From: Saposhnikovia divaricata
Taxonomy: Eukaryota > Streptophyta > Magnoliopsida > Apiales > Apiaceae
Assembly: GCA_036435485.1 (NCBI GenBank)
Contig: CM071600.1
Span: 53,379,546 to 53,443,545, forward strand
Length of the DNA stretch: 64,000 bases
Direction of reading: 5' to 3'
The position numbers and the translations under genes are program-made. Under the pieces are notes generated by a model. It saw only the letters and a list, made by a program, of their open reading frames with translations. It did not search any database and was not told where the DNA came from. This document shows positions 22,601 through 32,094 of this stretch, piece by piece (position 1 is the stretch's first letter; every line of letters begins with the position of its first letter).

Positions 22601-22918
22601 GCTGGAAGCTGTTGTGCTCAGATCTTATGGATTAGGAATCAATTAATGGACTATGGCATTGTATTGGAAAATATCCCTATTTTATTTGATAATACAAGTG
22701 CCATAGCAATCGCCAGCAATCCTGTGCAGCACTCAAGGACAAAGCACATTGACATAAGGTATCATTTTATAAGAGAGCATGTAATGAATGGTACAGTGGA
22801 ACTACTATTTGTAGGCTCTGGAGATCAAACTGCAGATATTTTTACTAAGTCGCTTAATGAATCCTCATTCACTAGAATTGTTAGTGAATTGGGTATGTTA
22901 AACAGTCCTAGTAATTAA
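19640..22918 (+). CDS. SIRE Pol (protease, integrase, RT, RNase H)
   Basis: A 1092-codon frame, in -1 relative to gag. Protease WILDSGCSRHMTGD has the intact D-S-G. Integrase shows LWHKKLSHLNF, CDACQKGK, LLHMDLFGP, IRSDNGTEF and QNGVVERKNRTL. An acidic, asparagine-rich linker follows (DSDSDDDNQP). The RT shows QMDVKSAFLNGKL, YGLKQAPRKW and YVDDIIFGSTN. RNase H shows DSDYAGSVVDRKSTSG, STAEAEYIAA, DNTSAIAI and ADIFTKSLN. All key residues are present, so the enzyme set looks functional. The first codon (TTG) is not a real start; expression probably needs a -1 shift or processing at the gag end. Confidence 0.94.
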   Translation: MGSEESLTNLSLQGLKQVERVMWILDSGCSRHMTGDKALLTNVVEKAGPVVTFGDNSKGKTVGYGRLEAGNVIVEDVSFVNVLEHNLLSISQFCDRGYEVHFNKNNCLISHKRNERPQLTGVRKGNLYIANMNSGSTEEIRCFYSKASTDESWLWHKKLSHLNFKTMNSLVKRELVRGLQSIEFTQEGLCDACQKGKLKRATHRSTNISSITEPLQLLHMDLFGPVSVMSMSRKRYALVIVDDFSKFTWVLFLNSKDETPQLVVDHIKLIELDSNRPVRAIRSDNGTEFKNAVLNDFCTEKGITRQYSAPRTPQQNGVVERKNRTLIEAARTMLSESRLPLSFWAEAVNTACYTQNRTLINKDLMKTPYEALHDKKPTLKYFHVFGTKCFVLKEGEDQGGKFEEKAHEAIFIGYTRRAYKVYLIDQQKTMESVNVTFDDTKLPSIQNENPSEKLKFDDMSDSDSDDDNQPEVVADNNNPNVGGNDQGDAGENNDNFQDTTNTLEPSTSQTGNNSGGDNEGSTSHTQHHTEEQGESSRSILPRQTVWNRAHPFELILGDPDVGVKTRRAYQNQCNYSGFLSVMEPKKVEEALSDPDWVIAMQDELNQFKQLEVWKLVPRPKDRKVVDTRWVFRNKLDEDGIVIRNKARLVDKGYSQAEGIDYDETYAPVARLEAIRIFLAFASYSRFKVYQMDVKSAFLNGKLDEEVYVEQPPGFEDQDHLDYVYFLYKAIYGLKQAPRKWYDTLSEFLIENGFIRGVIDKTLFTKRHKNDIILVQVYVDDIIFGSTNELLCKKFSKLMHGRFEMSMMGELKFFLGLQISQRQDGIFICQSKYIKELLKKYHMEECSSAKTPSTIAVKIGLCESSAKVDITGYRGMIGSLLYLTASRPDIMFATCLCARFQANPKEIHLTAVKRILRYLKGTPNLGIWYPNESGFTLIGYTDSDYAGSVVDRKSTSGSCQYLGGRLVSWFSKKQQTVSNSTAEAEYIAAGSCCAQILWIRNQLMDYGIVLENIPILFDNTSAIAIASNPVQHSRTKHIDIRYHFIREHVMNGTVELLFVGSGDQTADIFTKSLNESSFTRIVSELGMLNSPSN

Positions 22919-24284
22919 TTCTGTTAATATCTGAAATTAGATCTTTAATAATTTTGCAAGTGATTATTCTGTGAATATTTGTTGTTTAAAATCACTTGTA
23001 TAATTATTTTACCAACTAATTTTCTTGCTTGTTTAGTTATTTTTCACTTTGTTTATTCATATTATTTAATACTCCATATTTCTATATTTTTAGAATATTT
23101 GTAGATACTTATTTCTATTTTAATAATTATTTTATTAAATGTTTTGTAATGTTTGTCCTTTTGTTATTAAAATTTGTTCTCGTAAAAAGATTAATCCATG
23201 TTTCTGTAAAATATTTATTTTTAGTATTTTTAATAATATTAAAGTGTATTTTAATTGGATTAATTATGTACATTAATTTGTATTTTATTAGCATTTAATT
23301 AGCAGTTTAATTAATTGTCATGATTGTGATTATCATATCAAGACAATCGCCAAGACAATCCTCAGATTGTCTTGGAAGGTTATTTTGTTGATAATAAAAT
23401 ATTTTTCAGATTTTTATTCTGTTTTCATTTTATTTTACTCAAAACAAACGATTGTCTTGATAGTTTTGAACTACCAAGACAATCGGCAAGACAATCAACT
23501 GATTGTCTTGGAGTATTTTTCTTTATTTTCAAAATTAAAAAAAAATGTGTGTTAATTCGTTGATTATTCAGTTAAATAATTGATTGTCTTGATAGTATTT
23601 ATACTAACAAGACAATCGGCAAGACAATCAAACCGATTGTCTTGTAGTGTTAATTTGTGTTTTAATAAAATTAAAAAAAAAATATTTTCGTTTTCATTTT
23701 ATTTTATTCAGAATTGTAAACGATTGTCTTGATAGTATTTATACTACCAAGACAATCGGCAAGACAATCAAACCGATTGTCTTGTAATGTAGTTTTGTAC
23801 TTAAAAAAAAAACAAAAACAGAAAAACTGATCACAAATCACAACAATACAATTATCTCTCTTTCTCTCTCGTGTCTTTACACAGAGATCTCAGCATATAT
23901 ACATACAATACACGCAATATTGTACTGAATCGCTGCTGAAATTTTCTCAACCAAACTGAAAAACAAGACCTGATTCAAGTAGATCGTTCAATTATCTTTC
24001 ATTTGAACCGATTATTTTCAAGTTTGGTTAAGTTTTTGAAAATCAAATTTTTCAAAAATTAGAATCGGGTTTTGACTGTTTTGAGAATTCTAAAATTTTT
24101 CTGAGAAATCTAAAAATAGATTGAGATTCCCAGTGATCAAGAGAACAGCATATAAATTTTTGAGATTTTTCTGACAACTTTGAATTAATTCGAATTTTTA
24201 ATTAATTTTAATTAATTATTAATTCTGAAAATTTTCGAATTGTTTTAATTTTCTTAAAATTAAAATGTGTTTTTGTATTTAAAA
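22919..24284 (+). other. AT-rich spacer between pol and the extra ORF
   Basis: No coding sequence. From 23338 to 23790 it holds at least 15 exact copies of GATTGTCTTG or its complement, arranged as a repeating block of about 110-130 bp with converging copies. A CT-rich tract (about 23855-23872) and a TATA-like CATATATAC (23894-23902) follow. This order mirrors U3 to R of the element's own LTR and may be a promoter for the ORF downstream. Confidence 0.75.
23894..23902 (+). promoter_or_regulatory. Putative TATA box for the extra ORF
   Basis: CATATATAC lies about 390 bp upstream of ATG 24285, downstream of the GATTGTCTTG block. Inference from motif and order only. Confidence 0.35.
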
Positions 24285-26522
24285 ATGGCTGATAATTTTG
24301 AGATAATGAAACATAATTTGGTTGGCTATTTTAATCCGAACGATTGTCCCTACGATCGATTTAGGCCTTGGATACGATTTTTGAATGACGATTCAATTAT
24401 CCGAACTGCCATTTCGATTGAAGCCCCAATTAAGATAGGACCACTGAGATTGATTTGCACAGAATCTGTGGTGTCTGAAGACTTGACCTCATTCTCGTTT
24501 GATTTTGATGGTACACACCACGTCGTGACAGAATCAACCCTAACTACTGTTTTGGGTCTCCCGGCGGATAATTATGGTCCATTTCCAACCAGTGAGCAAC
24601 TCTATCAATTCTTCATTGATATTAATTATCATGGAGCAATTGATATGAACAACCTGAGCAAAAGGAATTTGGTTCAACCATGGGATGCATTCTTCGACAC
24701 GATCTCCAAGGTATTTGCTAATTCAGCCAGAGGTAATTTTCACTTACTCACCTCTATGTTACAAACTATTGGTTATGCTGTTGCTAACAACCGTAGAATC
24801 AATATTGGTAACCTACTTTGGAATACTATTATTAACAGGATTGTTAAGGCCAGAAAGGATTTTGATGAGGGTAAGAAAGTTCTATGTTATTATCCTAGAT
24901 TTTTAACTCTGATATTTAATCATCTTATTCCTGTTGGTCAACAAACAGTTTTTAGGAATGACAACCCTATGGTATCAGGCAGGCAAACCATGAAAATATT
25001 CACTAGCCTTGATACACATAGAAAGTTGATAAATGTGCCAGTGTATATTACACCATATTTGTCTAACTTCATAAATCTACCTGTCATTCCTCGACTTTTG
25101 AATGCACCTGAACCTGAACCTCAAGATGTACCTGTCCCTGAACATCAACATCAAATGGAACAATCTATTCCTTCAGGTACAGCTACTGCATCAATGGAGC
25201 AGGTATTACCTTCTATCTCTCAAACTGTTTCTGGAGCCCAAGTGGCTGATAGGTCAGACCAAGAGGTTGTAGAACCACAGCCTCTATCCCAGGTCTTAGA
25301 GCCAAACACTGTGTCTAACCAAATCTCTAAACCTAAAGCCAGAAGCAAGTTGATGACAAAAAGAGCTGATAGAAGAAGTGATGATGTGAGTGATCCCACA
25401 GCTCTGCCTCCACCAAAGAAGAGAAGAAACCTACTACTTGAGGCATCTGTTAGCCCATCCATTTCCTCCCAACAGGATTTGGACATTGAAATGGCCGATG
25501 AACTGTTACTAATTTCATCCTCTCAACAGGATGCAATTATTGAAATTCGCCAAAGGGCCGTGGCACCTTGTACAGAGTCAAGCACACCTCTATTACTCAC
25601 AATGGGGGAAAACATTAACTTAGAATCTGATGTTGCTAAGGACACTGAGCAAGGAGTGCACGATAGGATTGTTACTGTGCCTACCATTGTTACGGTAGAA
25701 GAGCCTTCACAGGCTTCAGAGGGAAATCTTGACTCTCTGCCAAGCATAATAGAGTCATCATCTCCCCTCCCAGGAGGAACATTCCTGGCTCCCTCAAGGG
25801 ATTCTTCACTCGCAGATTTATCTGGTGAAAGTGAAAGGCAACTTGGTCATCCTATCACTGAAGAAATTCAGTTATCAAATCCAAATGAATTGATAGAGAT
25901 GACTGAGGATTGGGAATTGCGAACTCCCATTGCACCACCACTGACCTCTCCAGAAGAGGCTAGGGTGATTTCTTATGCAGGTACAGCTCAAGGAAAGGAG
26001 CTAGTGTTGAGTGATGTGAGGACCACCTTAAATATGAGTGAAACACATGCACGAAAGGAGAGTGACATATCCTTGAGTGAACATCAGGTGAGCGCACACA
26101 CTGACACAAACACTTTGTCTCTAATGGCTCAAATCAAAGAACTGCAAAAGAAATTGATGGAAACTGAGGCTGAAAAACAAGTTTTGAAAGCACAAGTGGA
26201 TGAACGGTCTTCTTCTTCCATCTCTGTCAACAATCAGCTCATGATCATTCGTGACGATGTCCACAATATAAAGACTACACTCACTCCAGCAATCAATACA
26301 TTGATACAATCTAACTCCCAGGCATCTACAGAAAGAACAGACATTCTAAATGCTATTGACAGACTCTCTAATAGGGTGGATGAACTTCAAGTGGAAATGC
26401 ATGAATCTGCTCAATCATATGCTACAACCTTTGCAAATCTTGAAGAGAAGTATGATTACATGTTTGAAGGCCTTGATCATCTATACAACATTGTTAAACC
26501 TACTCATAATATCACACCATAA
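24285..26522 (+). CDS. SIRE extra ORF (env-position protein), N-terminal part
   Basis: ATG 24285 (AAAAATGGCT) starts a 745-residue frame. The first 270 residues form a folded-looking domain (FRPWIRFLNDDS, TESTLTTVLGLPADNYG, QPWDAFFDTISKVFANS, AVANNRRINIGNLLWNTI, CYYPRFLTLIFNHLIP). This pattern resembles uncharacterised ORFs I recall downstream of pol in SIRE-type elements. A low-complexity proline/serine/acidic middle part contains basic stretches (PPPKKRRNLL), and a coiled coil follows near residues 610-660 (LMAQIKELQKKLMETEAEKQ). No signal peptide or transmembrane segment is obvious, so a true envelope function is doubtful. It ends at TAA 26520-26522, after which the same frame stays open for 433 codons. 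Confidence 0.8.
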   Translation: MADNFEIMKHNLVGYFNPNDCPYDRFRPWIRFLNDDSIIRTAISIEAPIKIGPLRLICTESVVSEDLTSFSFDFDGTHHVVTESTLTTVLGLPADNYGPFPTSEQLYQFFIDINYHGAIDMNNLSKRNLVQPWDAFFDTISKVFANSARGNFHLLTSMLQTIGYAVANNRRINIGNLLWNTIINRIVKARKDFDEGKKVLCYYPRFLTLIFNHLIPVGQQTVFRNDNPMVSGRQTMKIFTSLDTHRKLINVPVYITPYLSNFINLPVIPRLLNAPEPEPQDVPVPEHQHQMEQSIPSGTATASMEQVLPSISQTVSGAQVADRSDQEVVEPQPLSQVLEPNTVSNQISKPKARSKLMTKRADRRSDDVSDPTALPPPKKRRNLLLEASVSPSISSQQDLDIEMADELLLISSSQQDAIIEIRQRAVAPCTESSTPLLLTMGENINLESDVAKDTEQGVHDRIVTVPTIVTVEEPSQASEGNLDSLPSIIESSSPLPGGTFLAPSRDSSLADLSGESERQLGHPITEEIQLSNPNELIEMTEDWELRTPIAPPLTSPEEARVISYAGTAQGKELVLSDVRTTLNMSETHARKESDISLSEHQVSAHTDTNTLSLMAQIKELQKKLMETEAEKQVLKAQVDERSSSSISVNNQLMIIRDDVHNIKTTLTPAINTLIQSNSQASTERTDILNAIDRLSNRVDELQVEMHESAQSYATTFANLEEKYDYMFEGLDHLYNIVKPTHNITP

Positions 26523-27821
26523 CAAAGAGCATACTTTGAAGACTATGATGATGATAATGAGGGGGATAATGATGCAAATAGGGAGCTTGACAGTCAACGG
26601 AAGTCTGTAGAGGCTTCCTCAACTAAGGGGGAGAAGTCTGGAGATGGAGCAGGTAAGTTTGGAGAAGCAGGAGGTAGTAAGTCAGGAGGACAAGGGAGGC
26701 ATAAGGAGAAGTCTACCAAGGGAAAAGAAAAAGCTGCTCAAGCTGCTCATGATCAGGATGCATTTGAGTTTGATTTTGATCTCAGGAATAGTAAGTTTGA
26801 AGTACATCAATTAAATGATATCGAAGAAGATCTTTCAAACTGGCAAGATGATCCTGTGTTTGAGAAGGAACTGCAAGAGGAGAAAGCTGATCGTCTGATG
26901 AGACAAGCTAAGCTTGAGAAGACCAGACAGGTAGTGAATGAAAGATTGAAGCTGAAGCAAGCTGAAGATGCAGAGAAACAAAAGCTACATGCAATCAGTG
27001 TACAGGAAAGGAAAAGAGATATTCAGTTGAAGATTAGTCCAAAGTGGGATAGAGCAAGAGAGATTTTTGATTCTATTCAGAACACTGCTAATGATGATGA
27101 ACGTTTACTCCAACTACTTCAACAGTTTCAAGAGACCAATCCAGATTACTTGCAATATATGGATGCACTGATGCTGGAAATTTCAAGGATAGTTGCTGGA
27201 TTTGATAGATGTGCAGATCAACTGATAATTCAGATTGACTCTCGTACAATGGGTTCTCTCTATATGTCACTTCAAATCTTTCAACAGAGAAGCTTGATGG
27301 AACTGTGGATTATGTCTACAAAGGTAAAAAGGTTTTCTGAACTGAATATTTTACTTCATGAAAGACTTTTGGAGTTTGCTCAAAGGAATAGTCCACAAAT
27401 TATTCAAACTCCACATCATGTTAAGTTTCTCAAGGGTAATACACTACACTCTTGTTTCCTTGATTCTAAGTCGATGAAGTTATACACTGCATCTCATCTG
27501 GTATGGTTAGAACATATGCTGAGGACTACAGGATACGAAGATAAAGAAAGTATCTTTGTTGCTGACATTATTCGATCATATGCTTTAACTGGATTTGAAA
27601 AGAAATATTACATTCTTCGGAATCGGCTTTGGGGTAACCTTGGAATCTTGCCTAAGAAACCTAAAGGTCTTGTGTCAGATTATGAACGTGTACTTGACAA
27701 GGATTTGATCAAAACCTTGGATGATCAAGAACGATTTGACACAGAGAATATCAGAAGATTCCTAGAGCAAGAAGATGAAGTTGAACCTGGAGAGATAAGG
27801 GATGAAGAAACTTCAAAGTGA
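26523..27821 (+). CDS. SIRE extra ORF, C-terminal part beyond the stop
   Basis: The reading frame of the upstream ORF continues without another stop for 432 residues. It begins with a glycine/lysine-rich linker (KGEKSGDGAGKFGEAGG, KEKSTKGKEKAAQAAH), then a charged coiled coil (KELQEEKADRLMRQAKLEK) and an alpha-rich region (LWIMSTKVKRFSELNILLHERLL), and ends with an acidic tail. The first in-frame ATG lies well inside. It was probably one protein of 1,178 residues with the upstream part, or is made by readthrough of TAA. No known domain is recognised. Confidence 0.65.
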   Translation, partial: QRAYFEDYDDDNEGDNDANRELDSQRKSVEASSTKGEKSGDGAGKFGEAGGSKSGGQGRHKEKSTKGKEKAAQAAHDQDAFEFDFDLRNSKFEVHQLNDIEEDLSNWQDDPVFEKELQEEKADRLMRQAKLEKTRQVVNERLKLKQAEDAEKQKLHAISVQERKRDIQLKISPKWDRAREIFDSIQNTANDDERLLQLLQQFQETNPDYLQYMDALMLEISRIVAGFDRCADQLIIQIDSRTMGSLYMSLQIFQQRSLMELWIMSTKVKRFSELNILLHERLLEFAQRNSPQIIQTPHHVKFLKGNTLHSCFLDSKSMKLYTASHLVWLEHMLRTTGYEDKESIFVADIIRSYALTGFEKKYYILRNRLWGNLGILPKKPKGLVSDYERVLDKDLIKTLDDQERFDTENIRRFLEQEDEVEPGEIRDEETSK

Positions 27822-28063
27822 AGATCAGCTCTACATGTAATATCTTTAGAGCTTAGATAGGTCAAGATAGAAAAATGTATTATATGATCAGTCTAGAGGA
27901 TCATCTATCTTGTATTTATCTTTTATGTTTGAATCTGGAAAATGTTAAATATAAACCAGAACTTTTCGTTTATTTACTTTGTGTTTAAAGTTTTATCTTT
28001 TACTAAGTTAAGTTGAGTTAGTTGAGTAATCCTCTAGGAATTTGCTTGTTATCGTCTAACAAA

Positions 28064-28078
28064 CAAATAGGGGGAGAT
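28064..28078 (+). other. Polypurine tract of SIRE element
   Basis: AATAGGGGGAGA immediately precedes the 3' LTR and would prime plus-strand synthesis. Confidence 0.85.
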
Positions 28079-29658
28079 TGAAAGGCATATGACATAGCCT
28101 ATTTGTAGTTCGAGGACTCAACTCAACTTAAGCTTAGTTTGTAATAAGTAAATAACTTTAACTGTCACATGAATCTCAGGAGGTACTATCTGTCAGAAGA
28201 AAAACTCTAAAGTCAATCTATAGTTTTGATGTTTTACACTGGAAGAAGTTCAGATTGCTGATCAAGCCTCAGTATAGCATCAAAGAAGTGGATTTATTTC
28301 TAAGACAGAGATTTCTAGAGTGACAGGTTCAGACAGTATACAGTGAAGTACAAGAAGGAGAAAGAGATGAGAAGAAAAATGAATCACATTATTAATGTGA
28401 AAATTAAAGGACAGCCATTGAGGTTAGTCGTTCATGAACCAGACAGTACATGGAACGTCAACAAAATATTCAGTGGTATTCCTTTATTACTTTCAGTGAT
28501 TCAGAAAAGAATTAAGACAATCCAAGGATATATAATTATTCTTGTTTAATTAATTTAAATCAAGTAGTCAATTTAATTAATTAATTAATTCATCTTGAAT
28601 TAATTCTTTAATTAAATTAATTATTAGATTAATTAAATCAGATTAATTATTTAAGTAAGAATAAATTAAAATGATTATTTATTAATCAATTTTAATTTAA
28701 TTCTGAAAAATGAACTAGCAAGACAATCCTTGATTGTCTTGCCGATTGTCTTGAAGGTTAAATTCAGAACAGCAAGACAATAGGAGATTGTCTTGCCGAT
28801 TGTATTGGAGAAGAAATCATTAAAGCAAGACAATTCCTGATTGTCTTGCCGATTGTCTTGATAATGATAATGTCTGAATAGCTTTTAAAAAGTAGAATAA
28901 AAATCTAATTTGATTGTCTTGACGATTGTCTTGGCAGTTCAATTTGATTGTCTTGATAATGATCAAAAAGAAAAAGCTTCAGACAGAATGATAAATTTGA
29001 TAAAGCAAGACAAAGATATCTGAATTTGATTGTCTTGACGATTGTCTTGGAAGAACCTGATTGTCTTGACGATTGTATTGCCTATTGTATTGGCAGTACA
29101 AAACTAGTTGTCTTGGAAGAAGAAATTGTATTGAAGATTGTCTTGATAGTTATAATTGAAGATAAAGATGCAGAGATTTATATATATCAAGACATCTCGA
29201 CAGAAGCAATCAGCAAGAAAAAGAACACAGAAAATATTACATTTCAAGAACTGAATTCTCTCTTCTCTCTCATCAAGAACACAGCACAAGAAGCAGAAAA
29301 TTATTTAGAAAATCAAGTTCATCTTATTTTTAATATCTGATCCGATAGAACTGATTTCCTTGATACTCTTGTACTATTAGCGAGTTTTTACTCCTAATCT
29401 ATATCTTGATTTTTATTAACAAATCTAGAAAAATTCATGTTGAATTTTCTAATTTGTTTTTATTAACTAGATATAAATTCTGTACTGTATTTGTAACAAA
29501 CCCCTCAAGTTAATATAATTTTATATTCAACTTGAATTTTGTTTCATTTAATTCCGCTCAAATTTGTCAAAATATAAATTAAATTATCCGGACAAATTTC
29601 GATAAAACAGTACTGTTTGTATTCAACCCCCCCTTCTACAAACAGATTGGACCTAACA
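28079..29658 (+). repeat. 3' LTR of SIRE element
   Basis: 1,580 bp, same length as the 5' LTR. Differences seen by eye are about six single-base changes, for example AGCTTA/AGCCTA near the start and CAGTCATT/CAGCCATT. Confidence 0.96.
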
Positions 29659-30699
29659 AAAGATGGTAGGTTATTTCTCTCAGACAACATTATGAATAGT
29701 GGAAATGCAAATAGATGGGAACCACTCTGGAATGTGAAAGCCCCTCCTAAAGTTCTGATTTTTCTATGGAAATACCAAAATAACATCATCCCTACTAGAG
29801 TTCTTCTAGCAAAGAGATTGAAACTTATGAATTTTGACATCAAATGTGTTTGGTGTAAAATCATGGATGAATCCAAAGAACATCTGTTCTGGCATTGTCC
29901 AATGGTTAAAAAGATTTGGAGGGAAATCAGAGGATGGTGGGGCATTGCAAGCACTTCTCATCAATTCTCATTGTCGAACTTATGATCATGGAAAAGGTTA
30001 TTTAAAAAATCGGTGTGCAGAATGGGATGGAATATCTCATTAGCTGCCACTTTATGGTCTATTTGGTTATCAAGGAACCAAGTAATTTTTTAGAATAATA
30101 CGATCAAGTATGATGATTTAATATACTTGATTAAATATCGAGTTTTTCATTGGTGTGAAGCTGTAGGACTGTGCAATGGACCAATTAAGTCTAGTTGGTT
30201 TATTGACCCTGAGAGTATTTTGCTGAAGGATATTAGAGCAAAAATGAAATTGTTGTTGAATGGTGAGTATGATCTGTCGGGTTTCGTTGATGGAGCTTTT
30301 TGCAGAGAATCTTTTGATTCAAAGAAGGAAGGTATAGGGGGTTTCTTCAAAAATAAACAGGGTGAAATAGTATACATTTTTTCAAGACCTGCTAAAGGTG
30401 AGAGCCCTTTGATGGTGGAGTTAGAAGCTATGGAGCATTTGATAACTGAAGTGGATAAGAGTGATAAAAGGAATAGTAAGATTATTATCTATTCTGATTG
30501 TCAACTCCTGGTGGATGCATTGGTAAAATTAAATCAAGGTTTGAGTAGTGGTATTTCTTTAAATGTTGATCATCTTAGAACAATTTTGTCTTCTCTGAAC
30601 ATTACTTTTGAAAAGGTTAGCAGGAATCTAAATGATGGGGCTGATGATCTAGCCAAACAAGGACTGGGAAGACAACACTTAGTGGGTGGATGGTGTTAA
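29659..30699 (+). pseudogene. LINE ORF2, zf-RVT and RNase H part
   Basis: This continues the LINE frame after the SIRE insertion. The zinc-binding reverse-transcriptase tail is visible (WEPLWNVKAPPKVLIFLWK, CVWCKIMDESKEHLFWHCP). A C-terminal RNase H domain then shows FVDGAFCRES (first Asp), LVELEAMEHL-type Glu, IIYSDCQLLVDAL (Asp) and NLNDGADDLAKQG (last Asp region). Plant L1 elements are known to carry such RNase H domains. Two in-frame stops, TGA at 29983-29985 and a TAG near 30092, interrupt the frame before the RNase H part. Confidence 0.88.
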
Positions 30700-30896
30700 T
30701 TTTAGGCAAATTGGGTTGGGCCTAAATTAGTGGAGGTGATGCCTCATTGTAGATTTGTGGTTCAACAATTGCAGCAGAGGCGTTATCATCTGGTTTCTCT
30801 AGTGGCAAATGTTATCAACTGGTTCTATTGTACTAAGTCTAGTGCATTCTATGTAATGGCTAGCAACTTTCCTATCTATATTATCTTCCGCGTTTA

Positions 30897-30935
<39 letters not shown>
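30700..30935 (+). other. LINE 3' UTR and TA repeat
   Basis: Non-coding tail of the LINE ending near 30896, followed by a (TA)n run (about 30898-30934). Confidence 0.6.
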
Positions 30936-30938
<3 letters not shown>

Positions 30939-31103
30939 GATTTTTGCATGCTTTCGATATACCAAATGTTTTATATTTATAATTTATATGTATATTTCAT
31001 TTTTTTTGTTTTCTCTTGGAAATTATTTTTTTTCATTTAACAAGCGTTTAGTTACATCTTCTCATCTCATCTCACAAATTCTTTCATTTGTAATTATAAT
31101 GCT

Positions 31104-32090
31104 CTGGGCAATTTATTCTCGCGGTTTTTAATTTTATATTTTAAAGTATTGAAACTAGATAAATTAATTTCAATTATTTTTAAAAATTGTTTGGGCTCTT
31201 ATGAATTTCCTGAAAAAATTGGTTTAAAAACAATTTACATGAATTATTAGTTGGAAAAATACTTATTACAAATATATAAAAATAAAAATTACAATACAAA
31301 TGTAATTTTTACGATCAAAAGTTACAAATACTGAATATAACTTAATAACGTTTTTTAAAGCCGACACCCCACTCATAATATACATGTTCAGTAATAGTGT
31401 AATAATTTATTTAATTAGAATATTAATTTATTTTGACACAATTTAATGAAACAACGGGTGCATAAATTTTTTGTCAATTTAAAATGGTTGGGGTTTGTTC
31501 AATTTAATTAGTGTGGTCATAACCCATGTGTAATTAATTCATATGCAAAAGTAAAAATTTGTCAGTATTATTTGCATACAAATTTCATATATCAATAAAT
31601 AATCTATGTACTTCCATAATTTATTACGATTTTCATAATTATTGACAATAAAGATTGCTTGAGAAGTTAAGGTTAATTACGTTTTTTAAAACCGACATCC
31701 ATCTCATAATATACATATTCAGTAATAGTGTAAGAATTTATTTAATTATAATATTAATTTATTTCGACATTATATAAAGAAACAATGAGTGTATAGTTTT
31801 TTATCGATTTTATCTTCCGATAAAATGGTTGGGTTTGTTAAATCTAATCGATTTGATCATAACCCATATGTAATTTATTCATTTGCAAAATTAAAAATCT
31901 GTCTGTATTGTTTGTATACAAATTCCAAATATTAAGTAAAGATCTTGTACTTCAATAATTTATTATGACTTTCACAATCATTGATAATTAAAAATGCTTG
32001 AGAAGTTAAAGTCGTCTACTCTATAGTCATCCGAAAAGAAATTACAATGATCTTGAATATGAATAAAAAAGAACACAATATATACAATTT
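31104..32090 (-). mobile_element. Helitron-like element B1
   Basis: Clearly homologous to B2 at 33176-34055 (for example TTTTAAAGCC(G/A)ACACCCC and CTCATAATATACATGTTCA). Its 3' end, by alignment, is near 31104, where the CTAG and hairpin of B2 have decayed to CTGG and CTCGCGG. It has an internal near-duplicate block (31345 and 31675). The boundary on the right is unclear because of a nested TIR element. Confidence 0.55.
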
Positions 32091-32094
32091 TTAG

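Larger units (their letters stand above)
15678..29658 (+). mobile_element. SIRE-type Ty1/copia retrotransposon with extra ORF
   Basis: A 13,981-bp element with two 1,580-bp LTRs, target duplication AAAGA (15673-15677 and 29659-29663), primer-binding site after the 5' LTR, intact gag and pol frames, and a long 3' region with an additional ORF. Gag of about 767 and Pol of about 1092 residues, plus a large downstream ORF, fit the SIRE/Maximus lineage. By eye the LTRs differ at about six positions, so the insertion is recent. It interrupts the LINE. Confidence 0.95.
13836..30896 (+). mobile_element. L1-type LINE, 5'-truncated, split by the SIRE element
   Basis: A non-LTR retrotransposon is read in two parts, 13843-15677 and 29659-30896. 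They rejoin exactly at the AAAGA target duplication of the inserted LTR element (FQCKD then GRLFLSD). Endonuclease and ORF1 are absent; the left end abuts the Helitron. The 3' end runs to an AT-rich tail and TA repeat. Confidence 0.88.

Noticed and set aside
24285..26522. True retroviral envelope protein
   Set aside because: No signal peptide, transmembrane helix or furin-like site visible; only its position is env-like.
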